Source of the DNA: Sphingobium boeckii
Lineage (GTDB): Bacteria; Pseudomonadota; Alphaproteobacteria; Sphingomonadales; Sphingomonadaceae
Assembly: GCF_014199215.1 (NCBI RefSeq)
Contig: NZ_JACIJC010000001.1
Coordinates: 312,001-376,000, forward strand
Direction: 5' to 3'
Length of the DNA stretch: 64,000 bases
Part shown: one piece after another, positions 55,770 to 64,000 of the stretch
Layout of the letters: every line of letters starts with the position of its first letter
Position numbering within the stretch: position 1 is the stretch's first letter
Position numbers and translations under genes: made by a program
Notes under the pieces: generated by a model
What the model saw: only the letters and a program-made list of their open reading frames with translations
The model's database searches: none
What the model was told of the DNA's origin: nothing

Positions 55770-56750
55770 ATGAGCGCCCTGTCTTTATTGAGGCCTGCAT
55801 GGCTTGCCGGCCTGTGTCTGGCCGCCAGCGCGCCCGCGCAGGATGTGGTGCCGCTGGCCGACGAGGCAGCAGCATATGATGTCATTCTCTTGGGTTCAGA
55901 CCGGACGATGCGGATGACCGTCCCGGTCAGCGTGGGGAGCAGCGGCCCTTATGCGTTCGTTGTGGATACGGGTGCCGAACGCACCGTGATCTCACGGGAG
56001 CTGGCAGGCGAGCTTGGTCTCGATCCGGCGGGCAGCATCACCATGCACTCGATGAGCGGCACCGCGCCGGTCGATACGGTGATGATCCCCCGCCTCATCC
56101 TCAGCAAAGGCACGGTCAGGGATATTCGCGCACCTTCGATCGGGCGGGTCAGCCTGGGCGCGGCGGGGATGCTGGGGATAGACAGCCTGCAGAAGCAGCG
56201 CATCCTGCTCGATTTTCTCAATGGCACGATGACGATCACGCCGTCCAAGGAGCGCGAGCAGCGTCGCGACAATGACGAGATCATCGTCACGGCACAAAGC
56301 CGCTTCGGGCAGCTCGTGCTGGTGGACGCCAGCGTGGGAAAGGACAAGATCCACGTCATCATCGATACGGGCGCGCAGGTGAGCGTGGGCAATGAAGCGT
56401 TGCGTCGCCGCGTGGCCGGGCGGAAGGCGGGGAAGCTCTTTCAGCCGATCGATCTGATGAGCGTGACCGGGGGGAAGATTTCCGCGGTTTATTCAACCAT
56501 CCCCAACATCCGCATCGGCGGGGTCAACATGACTGATTTGCCCGTGGCGTTCGCCGATGCGCCCCCATTCAAGAAGCTGGGGCTGGAGCACAAGCCCGCC
56601 TTGCTGCTGGGCATGGACGGGCTCAAGCTGTTTGATCGTGTATCGGTCGATTTCGCCAAGCGCAGGGTTCGTTTCCTGATGCCGGAGGGCGGCAATCGCG
56701 ACAATGATATGCTGGTCTCGACCGATCCTGCCGGGATACCGCGCGGATAA
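55770..56750 (+). CDS. Secreted double-domain retropepsin-like aspartic protease
   Basis: 326 residues. Signal peptide ends SAPAQ near residue 24. Two separate pepsin/retropepsin half-sites occur in one chain: VVDTGAERTVIS (about residue 66) and IIDTGAQVSVGN (about residue 198). Each is followed by a hydrophobic strand (ILLDFL; GMDGLKLF). Most retropepsins have one such site and dimerise; here both are on one polypeptide, pepsin-like. GAGGAG lies ahead of ATG 55770. Substrate unknown; it sits with two other exported peptidases. Confidence 0.85.
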   Translation: MSALSLLRPAWLAGLCLAASAPAQDVVPLADEAAAYDVILLGSDRTMRMTVPVSVGSSGPYAFVVDTGAERTVISRELAGELGLDPAGSITMHSMSGTAPVDTVMIPRLILSKGTVRDIRAPSIGRVSLGAAGMLGIDSLQKQRILLDFLNGTMTITPSKEREQRRDNDEIIVTAQSRFGQLVLVDASVGKDKIHVIIDTGAQVSVGNEALRRRVAGRKAGKLFQPIDLMSVTGGKISAVYSTIPNIRIGGVNMTDLPVAFADAPPFKKLGLEHKPALLLGMDGLKLFDRVSVDFAKRRVRFLMPEGGNRDNDMLVSTDPAGIPRG

Positions 56751-56796
56751 ACATCCAGACCTTGCCCCGCCCCCGCCCGCCGCGCTAGAGCGGGGC

Positions 56797-57462
56797 ATGG
56801 TTCCCTTTTCGTTCGCAGGTCATGATCTGGTCGCGCTCCCGCAGGGCGCGCTCTACTGGCCTGCGCGCAAGGCGCTGCTGGTGGCCGATCTGCATTTCGA
56901 AAAGGCAAGCTGGTTCGCGCGGATCGGACAGATGCTGCCCCCTTATGACAGCATCGCGACGCTCGCCGATCTCACCGCTCTGGCGGTCGCAACGGATGCG
57001 AGGGAAATCTGGTGCCTGGGCGACAGCTTTCATGACAGCGCCGGCACGGCGCGTTTGCCGGCACGCGCGCTGGAGATGCTGCGCGCGCTCACCGGCGGCA
57101 CGCGCTTTACGTGGATCACCGGCAATCATGATGCGCTGATGGCCGAAGCTTTGGGCGGCACCGTGATGGAGGAAGCGCTGGTGGATGGATTGGTGCTGCG
57201 CCATGAGGCCGAACCGACCGAATTGCGGCCCGAGCTTTCCGGCCATTTCCATCCCAAGCTGCGCGTGAAGGTCCGCGGGCACATGGTGTCTCGCCGCTGC
57301 TTTATCGAAACCGGCACCAAGCTGATCCTGCCGGCTTTCGGGGCGCTCACCGGCGGGCTGGACGCCGCCCATCCCGAAATCATCCGCGCCGTGGGCGGCG
57401 GCGAAGCCCGTGCTTTGGTCGCGCTGAAGGACCGGCTGCTGCGATTCCCTTTGGCGGCGTGA
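56797..57462 (+). CDS. pdeM: Ligase-associated DNA damage response phosphoesterase PdeM
   Basis: 221 residues, calcineurin-like metallophosphoesterase. Motifs: VADLHFEKASWF (metal ligands), CLGDSFHDSAG, ITGNHDALM and SGHFHPKLRVK. The FEKASW and HPKLRV wording matches PdeM of the DNA repair set that also has an exonuclease, DEXH helicase and ATP-dependent ligase. Here it is about 3.8 kb away from the helicase, separated by three peptidase genes. ATG 56797; ends 1 base before the convergent msrA stop. Confidence 0.92.
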   Translation: MVPFSFAGHDLVALPQGALYWPARKALLVADLHFEKASWFARIGQMLPPYDSIATLADLTALAVATDAREIWCLGDSFHDSAGTARLPARALEMLRALTGGTRFTWITGNHDALMAEALGGTVMEEALVDGLVLRHEAEPTELRPELSGHFHPKLRVKVRGHMVSRRCFIETGTKLILPAFGALTGGLDAAHPEIIRAVGGGEARALVALKDRLLRFPLAA

Positions 57463-57463
57463 G

Positions 57464-58141
57464 CTACCGCGCCAGCGCCGGGTAGGCCGCGCGAAACGCC
57501 GCCACCTTGGGCTTGTCCCAACGCACGATATAGGGGTGGTTCGGGTTCTTGCGCATGAAATCCTGATGATCTTCCGCCGCGGGATAGAAGCGGCCGATCT
57601 CGATCTTCGTCACGATCGGTTTTCTGAACACCCCTGATTTGCCGAGCTGGGCAATATAGGCGCGCGCCACGCGCTCCTGATCCGGCCCGACCGGGAAAAT
57701 CGCGGAACGATAGCTGGGGCCGACATCGGGGGTCTGCTGGTTGAGCTGCGTGGGATCGTGCGCGACGGAAAAATAGATGCGCAGCAGCGTGCCATAGCTC
57801 ACTTTGGCCGGATCATAGGTGATGCGGATCGACTCGGCATGTTTGGTGCGTTCGCTGCTGACCGCGGCATAATTGGCGGTGCTGGCTGTGCCACCGGCAA
57901 AACCCGAGGTGACGCTTTTCACCCCCTTCACATTTTCGAATACCGCTTCCATGCCCCAATAGCATCCGCCCGCGAACACCGCGGTCTGCGTGCCTTTTGC
58001 GCTGGTCAGGTCAGCCGCGGGCGCGGCGATCGGCACCGCCTTTTCGGCCGATGCAGGCGCGCTATGCAGCAGCGGCCAGGCAAAGCACGCCGCGGCGGCG
58101 GTCATCATGAGCAGCGGCAATATCGGCTTTTTCAGGGTCAT
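57464..58141 (-). CDS. msrA: Periplasmic peptide methionine sulfoxide reductase MsrA
   Basis: 225 residues. Signal-like N-terminus (ILPLLMMTAAAACFAWPLL) makes it an exported form. Reduces methionine-S-sulfoxide in damaged proteins. Active-site AGGCYWGMEAVF (nucleophilic Cys near residue 60), GFAGGTASTANYAAVSSERTKHAESI, SVAHDPTQLNQQTPDVGPSYRS and YPAAEDHQDFM. Other cysteines for recycling are not apparent near the C-terminus, so recycling may involve an outside thiol partner. Downstream of a small membrane protein gene on the same strand. Confidence 0.94.
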   Translation of the reverse strand: MTLKKPILPLLMMTAAAACFAWPLLHSAPASAEKAVPIAAPAADLTSAKGTQTAVFAGGCYWGMEAVFENVKGVKSVTSGFAGGTASTANYAAVSSERTKHAESIRITYDPAKVSYGTLLRIYFSVAHDPTQLNQQTPDVGPSYRSAIFPVGPDQERVARAYIAQLGKSGVFRKPIVTKIEIGRFYPAAEDHQDFMRKNPNHPYIVRWDKPKVAAFRAAYPALAR

Positions 58142-58228
58142 CGCAACGCATCCTCTTCAAGTCTTGCCTGAGAGATACGATCGAACAGGCCGAATTATGA
58201 GTCGCGCAGGCGAAACAATCTTCGTCCG

Positions 58229-58375
58229 TCAGGCAATCAGGCCGGTCGCGCTCTTCAGGATGGTGAGCAGATTAGTCGCATCTTCGGGGGTTTGAAACAT
58301 GATCATTGCGATCGCGCCCACAGCGAAGCCACCGGCAAAGCGGAGGAACAGATCGGATTTGACGAACGATACCAT
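58229..58375 (-). CDS. 48-residue single-helix membrane protein
   Basis: A 49-codon frame starts at ATG 58375 with AGGGA 7 bases upstream and ends TGA at 58231-58229. Translation begins MVSFVKSDLFLRF, has one transmembrane helix (FAGGFAVGAIAMIMF, about 14-27) and ends with an amphipathic tail KSATGLIA. The basic/acidic N-terminus followed by a Gly-rich helix looks like a genuine small membrane protein. I recall similar short FVKSDLFLRFAGGF-type proteins in sphingomonads, though that must be checked. Its upstream region carries a CRP-type palindrome and other repeats. Confidence 0.75.
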   Translation of the reverse strand: MVSFVKSDLFLRFAGGFAVGAIAMIMFQTPEDATNLLTILKSATGLIA

Positions 58376-58450
58376 ATTGAATTCCCTGGATCCCCGACTG
58401 CCTTACCAGCCGAATGCTTTAACAAATGTTGCTGACCATCCCTGTCACAC

Positions 58451-58529
58451 GTCGGATGACGCGGCTGTGAACGGGATCACAGGGCAAATGAAAGGTTCAT
58501 CCGACCAAGGCCGGGGTGAATCCGACCAA
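58451..58529. repeat. Three copies of a TCATCCGAC motif upstream of the 48-residue gene
   Basis: TCATCCGACCAA at 58497-58508 and AATCCGACCAA at 58519-58529 are direct copies 21 bases apart, two turns of the helix. A further TCATCCGAC lies inverted at 58459-58451. The three flank the CRP-type palindrome. Same-face spacing is typical for regulator sites. Confidence 0.55.
58466..58481. promoter_or_regulatory. Perfect CRP-type palindrome
   Basis: TGTGA-ACGGGA-TCACA, exactly the TGTGA-N6-TCACA consensus of CRP-family regulators. It lies about 91 bases upstream of the 48-residue gene's ATG and 83 bases past the stop of the aspartate aminotransferase gene, so the small gene is the natural target. 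Confidence 0.55.
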
Positions 58530-58563
58530 CGACATGTTCACGATGGACAGTGGCAAGCCGTGC

Positions 58564-59922
<1,359 letters not shown>

Positions 59923-59997
59923 TTACCCGCCTTTCATCTTATTGGTCGATCATGGTCGGGCAGGCGCGCCAACAGGACGCACCTCGATGGGGATAGA

Positions 59998-60360
59998 ATG
60001 TCGAAATCAATTGCAGCCGTCGCGATGATCGCCATGATGAGCATACCCGCCCAGGCCGCGACATTGCTCGACCCAGCCAGCGTCACCTGGGTCGCACCGG
60101 CCCATGGAGAAGGCAAGAACCTCGGACAATCTGGCATCCAAAGTGCTTTCACCAATCCGGGCGCTTCCGAAGCCCGCAACCAGAACTTCGCGGCAGGGCG
60201 AAGCGGCAACGGCAGGGCTGCAGACCGATCGATCACGCCCCCATCCATCAGCGCCGTGCCCGAACCCGGCACCTGGGCGATGATCGTGGCCGGTGCGGGC
60301 ATCATCGGCTTCGCAATGCGCCGCCGCTCGAAAGTGCGCACCAACACCAGCTTCGTCTGA
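59998..60360 (+). CDS. PEPxxWA-CTERM sorted exported protein
   Basis: 120 residues. Signal peptide (cleavage after AQA, residue 20), a short Asn/Gly/Ser-rich mature stretch of about 66 residues, and a C-terminal sorting signal: VPEPGTWAMI (from about residue 87), membrane helix, then RRRSK. This tripartite tail is the PEP-CTERM/PEPxxWA type processed by an exosortase, so the protein should be released to the surface or matrix. No exosortase in this window. The small mature part has no known domain. Confidence 0.85.
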   Translation: MSKSIAAVAMIAMMSIPAQAATLLDPASVTWVAPAHGEGKNLGQSGIQSAFTNPGASEARNQNFAAGRSGNGRAADRSITPPSISAVPEPGTWAMIVAGAGIIGFAMRRRSKVRTNTSFV

Positions 60361-60466
60361 GAATAGTCACATGTGATGGATGCGGTGCATAACGCACAAT
60401 ACCATGCGTTTAAGCTGGTGCTAACGGTTGCCTGCTAAAACAATCGCACAACTGTTGGCACTTAAG

Positions 60467-61114
60467 ATGATGGATGCACAATTCTTATTGCGCGATGCAA
60501 CCTCGCCCTGGCCGCTCACCATCCTTCTGTTCGCAGCCATTATGCTGGGAGTATATGGAGAGCGATGGAGGGCAAGGAGCCGTTCACGCGCATGGCGATT
60601 GCGCCATCGGAATCGCGGCATTCGGAAAGGCTCTGGTCCATTTCCTAAGTTGGTGCCCGCGACGCCCGTGTGGGATGCAGCACACCAACTCCGACAGGTC
60701 ATGGAGGCAAATTTCACGCGGCGGCGTCTGTTGAATAAAAGCGAAACGCGGGTCTTTGCGGCTCTTGAACGCGCGGTCTCAGAAGAATCACCCCGATGGC
60801 GCGTTATGGCGCAGGTTAGTCTGGGAGAAATTCTGGCATCGCCGAATGAAGAAGCGTATCGCGCGATCAATTCCAAGCGGGTTGATTTCCTTCTCATCGA
60901 CGAAGCTGGAATGCCGCTTCATGCGATCGAATATCAAGGTGCGGGCCATCACCAGGGATCGGCGGCGGCACGGGACGCGGTGAAGCGTGAAGCTCTGCGT
61001 CGTGCTGAAATAGGCTATATAGAAGTCATGCCGGGTGACACGCCATCAGAGCTGAAAGGCCTGATCACGAAACTTGTCGCCAAGCAGAAGAACGGATCGA
61101 TCCTGCCCGCCTAG
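60467..61114 (+). CDS. Membrane-anchored DUF2726 protein
   Basis: 215 residues. One N-terminal helix (LTILLFAAIMLGVYG), then a basic stretch (RARSRSRAWRLRHRNR), then a DUF2726 domain from about residue 80: LLNKSETRVFAALERAV, VMAQVSLGEIL, AINSKRVDFLLIDEAGMPLHAIEYQGAGHH and RDAVKREALRRAEIGYIEVMPG. DUF2726 has a restriction-endonuclease-like (PD-D/ExK-type) fold; Asp and Glu of VDFLLIDE/AIEYQ fit that. DNA or RNA cleavage is not shown. TTG at 60428 is an alternative start. Its TAG shares a CTAG with pabB. Confidence 0.75.
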   Translation: MMDAQFLLRDATSPWPLTILLFAAIMLGVYGERWRARSRSRAWRLRHRNRGIRKGSGPFPKLVPATPVWDAAHQLRQVMEANFTRRRLLNKSETRVFAALERAVSEESPRWRVMAQVSLGEILASPNEEAYRAINSKRVDFLLIDEAGMPLHAIEYQGAGHHQGSAAARDAVKREALRRAEIGYIEVMPGDTPSELKGLITKLVAKQKNGSILPA

Positions 61115-62901
61115 CTCTGCGGAACGATCCGCGCAGGCATCAGGCCGCGCAGGGCATTGCCGATCAGGAAGCCGCCCGCCAGATCTTCCGCACGAAGATC
61201 GGCTTCGATGGCATCGCCCGTCTCGATCAGTTCGGCACGCAATACGCCGGGGAGCAGCCCGCGGCTGAGCGGCGGGGTAAGCAGTTTTCCGGCACGCTCC
61301 ACGAAAATATTCGTGAAGCTGCCCTCGGTGACGAAGCCCTTTTCATCCAACAGCGCGACTTCGAATGTTCCTGCGGCGGTCCGTGCCGCGGCATAGAAAT
61401 CGCGGTCGGTCGTCTTGTGCCGCAAGCGAAAATCATCGCGCGCCACGGGCAGGGGCACTGTTTTCACGGTTACCGGGCCTGAGGGCAGAGACGGCATGGG
61501 CTGGATCTCGATCGCAATCCGGCCGCTACGGGACAGCAACATGCGAACGCGCGCGGGCGCGCGCAGGCGAAAGGTTGCAGCCTGCAGTTCGTTGCGGGCA
61601 TCGTGACGGTCGAACACAAAGCCCAGTGCGTCGGCACTCGCCTTCATCCGCGCGATATGCCGCTCCAGCCTGAGCACACCCTCCTTCGGATCGAAGGCCA
61701 TCGTCTCGATCAGATCGAACGGTCTTGCGCCCGCCGTCACGAAGCGACCCTTGGCATGAGCCTCGGCCCATTCGCCCGCCAGCGTTGAATCCGCGACGAT
61801 CGCACCGCCCAATCCGATTTGCGCTTCACCGGCCCCCCGTTTCATCGACAGCGTTCTGATCACCACATTGAACGCTGCATTGCCCGCGGGATCAAGCCAT
61901 CCCATCGATCCCGTATAGATGCCGCGGGCGGACGGTTCCACCTCGGCAATGATGTCCATCGCACGGATCTTGGGCGCGCCGGTGATCGAGCCGCAGGGAA
62001 AGAGCGCGCGGATCACGTCGATGGCATTGCGGCCCGGCGCAAGATTGGCGGTGACGGTGGAGGTCAAGGTGTGAACGGTGGGATAGGTCTCCACCCTGAA
62101 AAGATCGGGCACTTTCACGGATCCGGCGCTGGCCACGCGGGACAGATCGTTGCGCAGCAGATCGACGATCATCAGGTTTTCGGCGCGCTCCTTCGGGCTG
62201 GCGCACAAAGCGGCCGCGGCGGCGCGGTCCTGCTGCGGATCGGCGTCTCGCGCGGCGGTGCCCTTCATCGGACGCGCGACGAGCGCATCGCCACCCAGCG
62301 TGAAGAAAAGTTCTGGCGATGCAGACAGCAGCCAATGCTCGCCTGTAAAAATCGCCCCGCCCCAGCCCGATTCCGAAGCGGCGCGCAGTCGGGCATAAAG
62401 CGCAAGCGGGTGTCCCTGAACCGGGACGCGCGCCCGGAAACTGAGATTGGCCTGATAGATATCGCCCGCGGCGATATAATCCTGAATCCTCGCGAGCATG
62501 TCCGCATAGTCGGCCCGCGAGATTTCCGGTTCGGGAACGCCTGCCCAGACGCCAGCGGGATCGGGCAGGCGATCGACGATCGCGTCTGCCGCAATGGGTT
62601 CATAGTTCGGGAAAATGCCGAACCACAGGAGCGGCATGGCACCTGTCGATCTGGCCGAGGCGGCCGCCACGCCGGAACGATGGTTGGCGTCCAGCGCCTG
62701 CCCCGCCTCATAGGCGATATAACCTGCAGCGTGCAGCCCTCCGGCTGTGGCCGATGCCAGCCGCTCAAGCGCCATCGGCACATCCGCGAGAGCCGAAGCG
62801 GAAATGATGTCCAGCGGATCGTGATACAGCCGGGCCGGTCCCGCGCCTTGAGGCCGGGCATCGTCGAGCAGGATGAAGGGTTTGGTGGAATCCAGCAGCA
62901 T
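61111..62901 (-). CDS. pabB: Fused aminodeoxychorismate synthase component I and lyase (PabB-PabC)
   Basis: 596 residues carrying two folate-pathway steps in one chain. Residues about 1-390 are the chorismate-binding PabB domain (GDIYQANLSFR, ARPMKGTAARD, MIVDLLRNDLSRVA, FPCGSITGAPKIRAMDII). Residues from about 400 are an aminotransferase class IV PabC domain (LIETMAF, KTTDRDFY with the PLP-lysine candidate, VTEGSFTNIFVERAGKLLTPPLSRGLLPGVLR). Together they make p-aminobenzoate from chorismate with an external PabA. ATG 62901 is preferred. Divergent from sdaA. Confidence 0.93.
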   Translation of the reverse strand: MLLDSTKPFILLDDARPQGAGPARLYHDPLDIISASALADVPMALERLASATAGGLHAAGYIAYEAGQALDANHRSGVAAASARSTGAMPLLWFGIFPNYEPIAADAIVDRLPDPAGVWAGVPEPEISRADYADMLARIQDYIAAGDIYQANLSFRARVPVQGHPLALYARLRAASESGWGGAIFTGEHWLLSASPELFFTLGGDALVARPMKGTAARDADPQQDRAAAAALCASPKERAENLMIVDLLRNDLSRVASAGSVKVPDLFRVETYPTVHTLTSTVTANLAPGRNAIDVIRALFPCGSITGAPKIRAMDIIAEVEPSARGIYTGSMGWLDPAGNAAFNVVIRTLSMKRGAGEAQIGLGGAIVADSTLAGEWAEAHAKGRFVTAGARPFDLIETMAFDPKEGVLRLERHIARMKASADALGFVFDRHDARNELQAATFRLRAPARVRMLLSRSGRIAIEIQPMPSLPSGPVTVKTVPLPVARDDFRLRHKTTDRDFYAAARTAAGTFEVALLDEKGFVTEGSFTNIFVERAGKLLTPPLSRGLLPGVLRAELIETGDAIEADLRAEDLAGGFLIGNALRGLMPARIVPQS

Positions 62902-63015
62902 CGGGCGTGCAATTGCCTCAATTGAGGCGCACCCGTAAAGCGAAAGCCGCACATTCATGGATGGCGGCGGCCGCCGTCCGCGATCGTTCCGCGCCGCCCT
63001 GGAGTTCTCTGCCCA

Positions 63016-64000
63016 ATGGTTGCCAGCGTATTCGACCTGTTCAAGATCGGGGTCGGTCCATCAAGCTCGCATACCATGGGGCCGATGACGGCGGCGGCGG
63101 ATTTCGCAAGCCGGCTCGCGGCTGTGATGGCGCGCGTGGCACGGATCGATACGGCGCTTTATGGATCGCTGGCGCTCACCGGCAAGGGCCATGCGAGCGA
63201 TAGCGCGATCCTGCTAGGAATATCCGGGAAAATCCCCGCGCAAATCGATCCGGACGAAGCGGAGGCGATCGTGCGGCACATCCGCGAAAGCGGGCGACTG
63301 GCGGTGGGCGGCGTGCATGAGATCGGGTTCGACGAGGCGCGGGATCTGCGCTTCCTGCAGCGCGAGCGGCTGGAATTTCACAGCAATGCGATGACGTTCA
63401 CCGCCTTTGATGCCGATGGCACCGAACTGGCGCGGCGCACCTATTATTCCGTGGGCGGTGGCGCGGTGCTGGATGAGGATCAGATCGGCCGCAATGCTGC
63501 GCCCGAAGGCGGATGGGACGTGCCTTATGTATTCTGTTCCGGCAGCGCACTGCTTGCACTTGCCAATGAGAACGGGTTGACGATCGCAGGCCTGATGCGC
63601 GCCAATGAGGAAAGCGCGATGACGCCGGCGCAGGTGTCTGCAAAGCTATCGGCGATCCGCGCTGCGATGTCCGCCTGCATTGATCGCGGCGTGCGATCCG
63701 ATCTGGCCGAACTTCCGGGCGGCCTGCGCGTGAAGCGACGCGCGCCGGGTGTTCACCGAACATTGCTGGAGCGGCAGGAGCGGGCATTGACCGATCCCCT
63801 GACCGTGATCGACTGGATCAATTTATGGGCGCTGGCCGTCAACGAAGAGAATGCGGCGGGCGGCAGAGTGGTCACGGCGCCCACCAATGGCGCGGCCGGC
63901 ATCGTGCCGGCCGTATTGCGCTATTATGAGCGCTTCGCGGCCAAGGCGAGCGAGCAGGGGGCCGAGGATTTTCTGCTGACCGCCGCGGCGATTGGATCGC
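63016..64000 (+). CDS. sdaA: L-serine ammonia-lyase (cut at the window end)
   Basis: 328 codons visible before the window ends. Iron-sulfur serine dehydratase making pyruvate from serine. Seen here: N-terminal beta domain [40 protein letters not shown], and the start of the alpha domain with [29 protein letters not shown]. The cluster-binding cysteines would lie beyond the window. ATG 63016 fits the family start. Confidence 0.94.
   Translation, partial: MVASVFDLFKIGVGPSSSHTMGPMTAAADFASRLAAVMARVARIDTALYGSLALTGKGHASDSAILLGISGKIPAQIDPDEAEAIVRHIRESGRLAVGGVHEIGFDEARDLRFLQRERLEFHSNAMTFTAFDADGTELARRTYYSVGGGAVLDEDQIGRNAAPEGGWDVPYVFCSGSALLALANENGLTIAGLMRANEESAMTPAQVSAKLSAIRAAMSACIDRGVRSDLAELPGGLRVKRRAPGVHRTLLERQERALTDPLTVIDWINLWALAVNEENAAGGRVVTAPTNGAAGIVPAVLRYYERFAAKASEQGAEDFLLTAAAIGS

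Noticed and set aside
58142-58228. CTCTCAGGCAAGA before msrA recalls the 3' part of a glycine riboswitch
   Set aside because: The conserved GCCGAAGG-type core and paired aptamer are missing, and msrA is not a usual target; judged coincidence.

Overview
The window is a 64 kb stretch of ordinary-looking, GC-rich alphaproteobacterial chromosome. Gene content and protein style point to the order Sphingomonadales. The signs are MipZ, DivK with DUF3572, an ATP12-type F1 assembly factor, a PEPxxWA-CTERM protein, a TonB-dependent receptor of the sphingomonad type, a PgmG-like phosphomannomutase, and the mutS-glnD order. I see no rRNA, tRNA, CRISPR array, transposase, integrase or prophage. The species is not identifiable from the sequence alone.

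Layout: 1-5.2 kb holds a truncated ferredoxin-NADP reductase, a PnuC/NadR-type pyridine-nucleotide salvage pair, two small secreted proteins and lepA. 5.3-14.5 kb holds a cytochrome b561/cytochrome c' pair, malic enzyme, mutS and glnD. 14.5-21.1 kb holds a TonB receptor, infC, a glycosyltransferase-like protein and thrS. 21.2-28.2 kb holds membrane and peptidase genes (DUF6356, DUF898, M48), a hydrolase/TPR pair and a gloA - nitronate monooxygenase - gloB overlapping operon. 28.2-36.7 kb holds an acyl-CoA ligase, pyrD-ggt-vanY, a DUF885 peptidase and an AraC regulator with a structured leader between them.

36.7-40.5 kb is a tightly overlapping minus-strand operon (crcB, rluC, HAD phosphatase, small membrane protein, ATP12), next to a lipoprotein. 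40.7-48.9 kb mixes cell-cycle genes (divK, mipZ) with small metabolic genes (ridA, panC, pgmG). 48.9-57.5 kb carries three parts of the ligase-associated DNA damage response set: exonuclease, DEXH helicase and PdeM. They are scattered around a run of secreted peptidases, and no ligase gene lies among them. 57.5-64 kb holds msrA, a 48-residue membrane protein with a regulator-rich upstream region, an aspartate aminotransferase, a PEP-CTERM protein, a DUF2726 protein, a pabB-pabC fusion and the start of sdaA.

The signals most worth a second look are: (1) a DUF885-AraC intergenic region with mutually exclusive helices ahead of a terminator; (2) a 48-residue membrane protein behind a perfect CRP-type palindrome and three copies of a second motif; (3) infC apparently starting on AUA; and (4) the dispersed, ligase-less DNA repair set.
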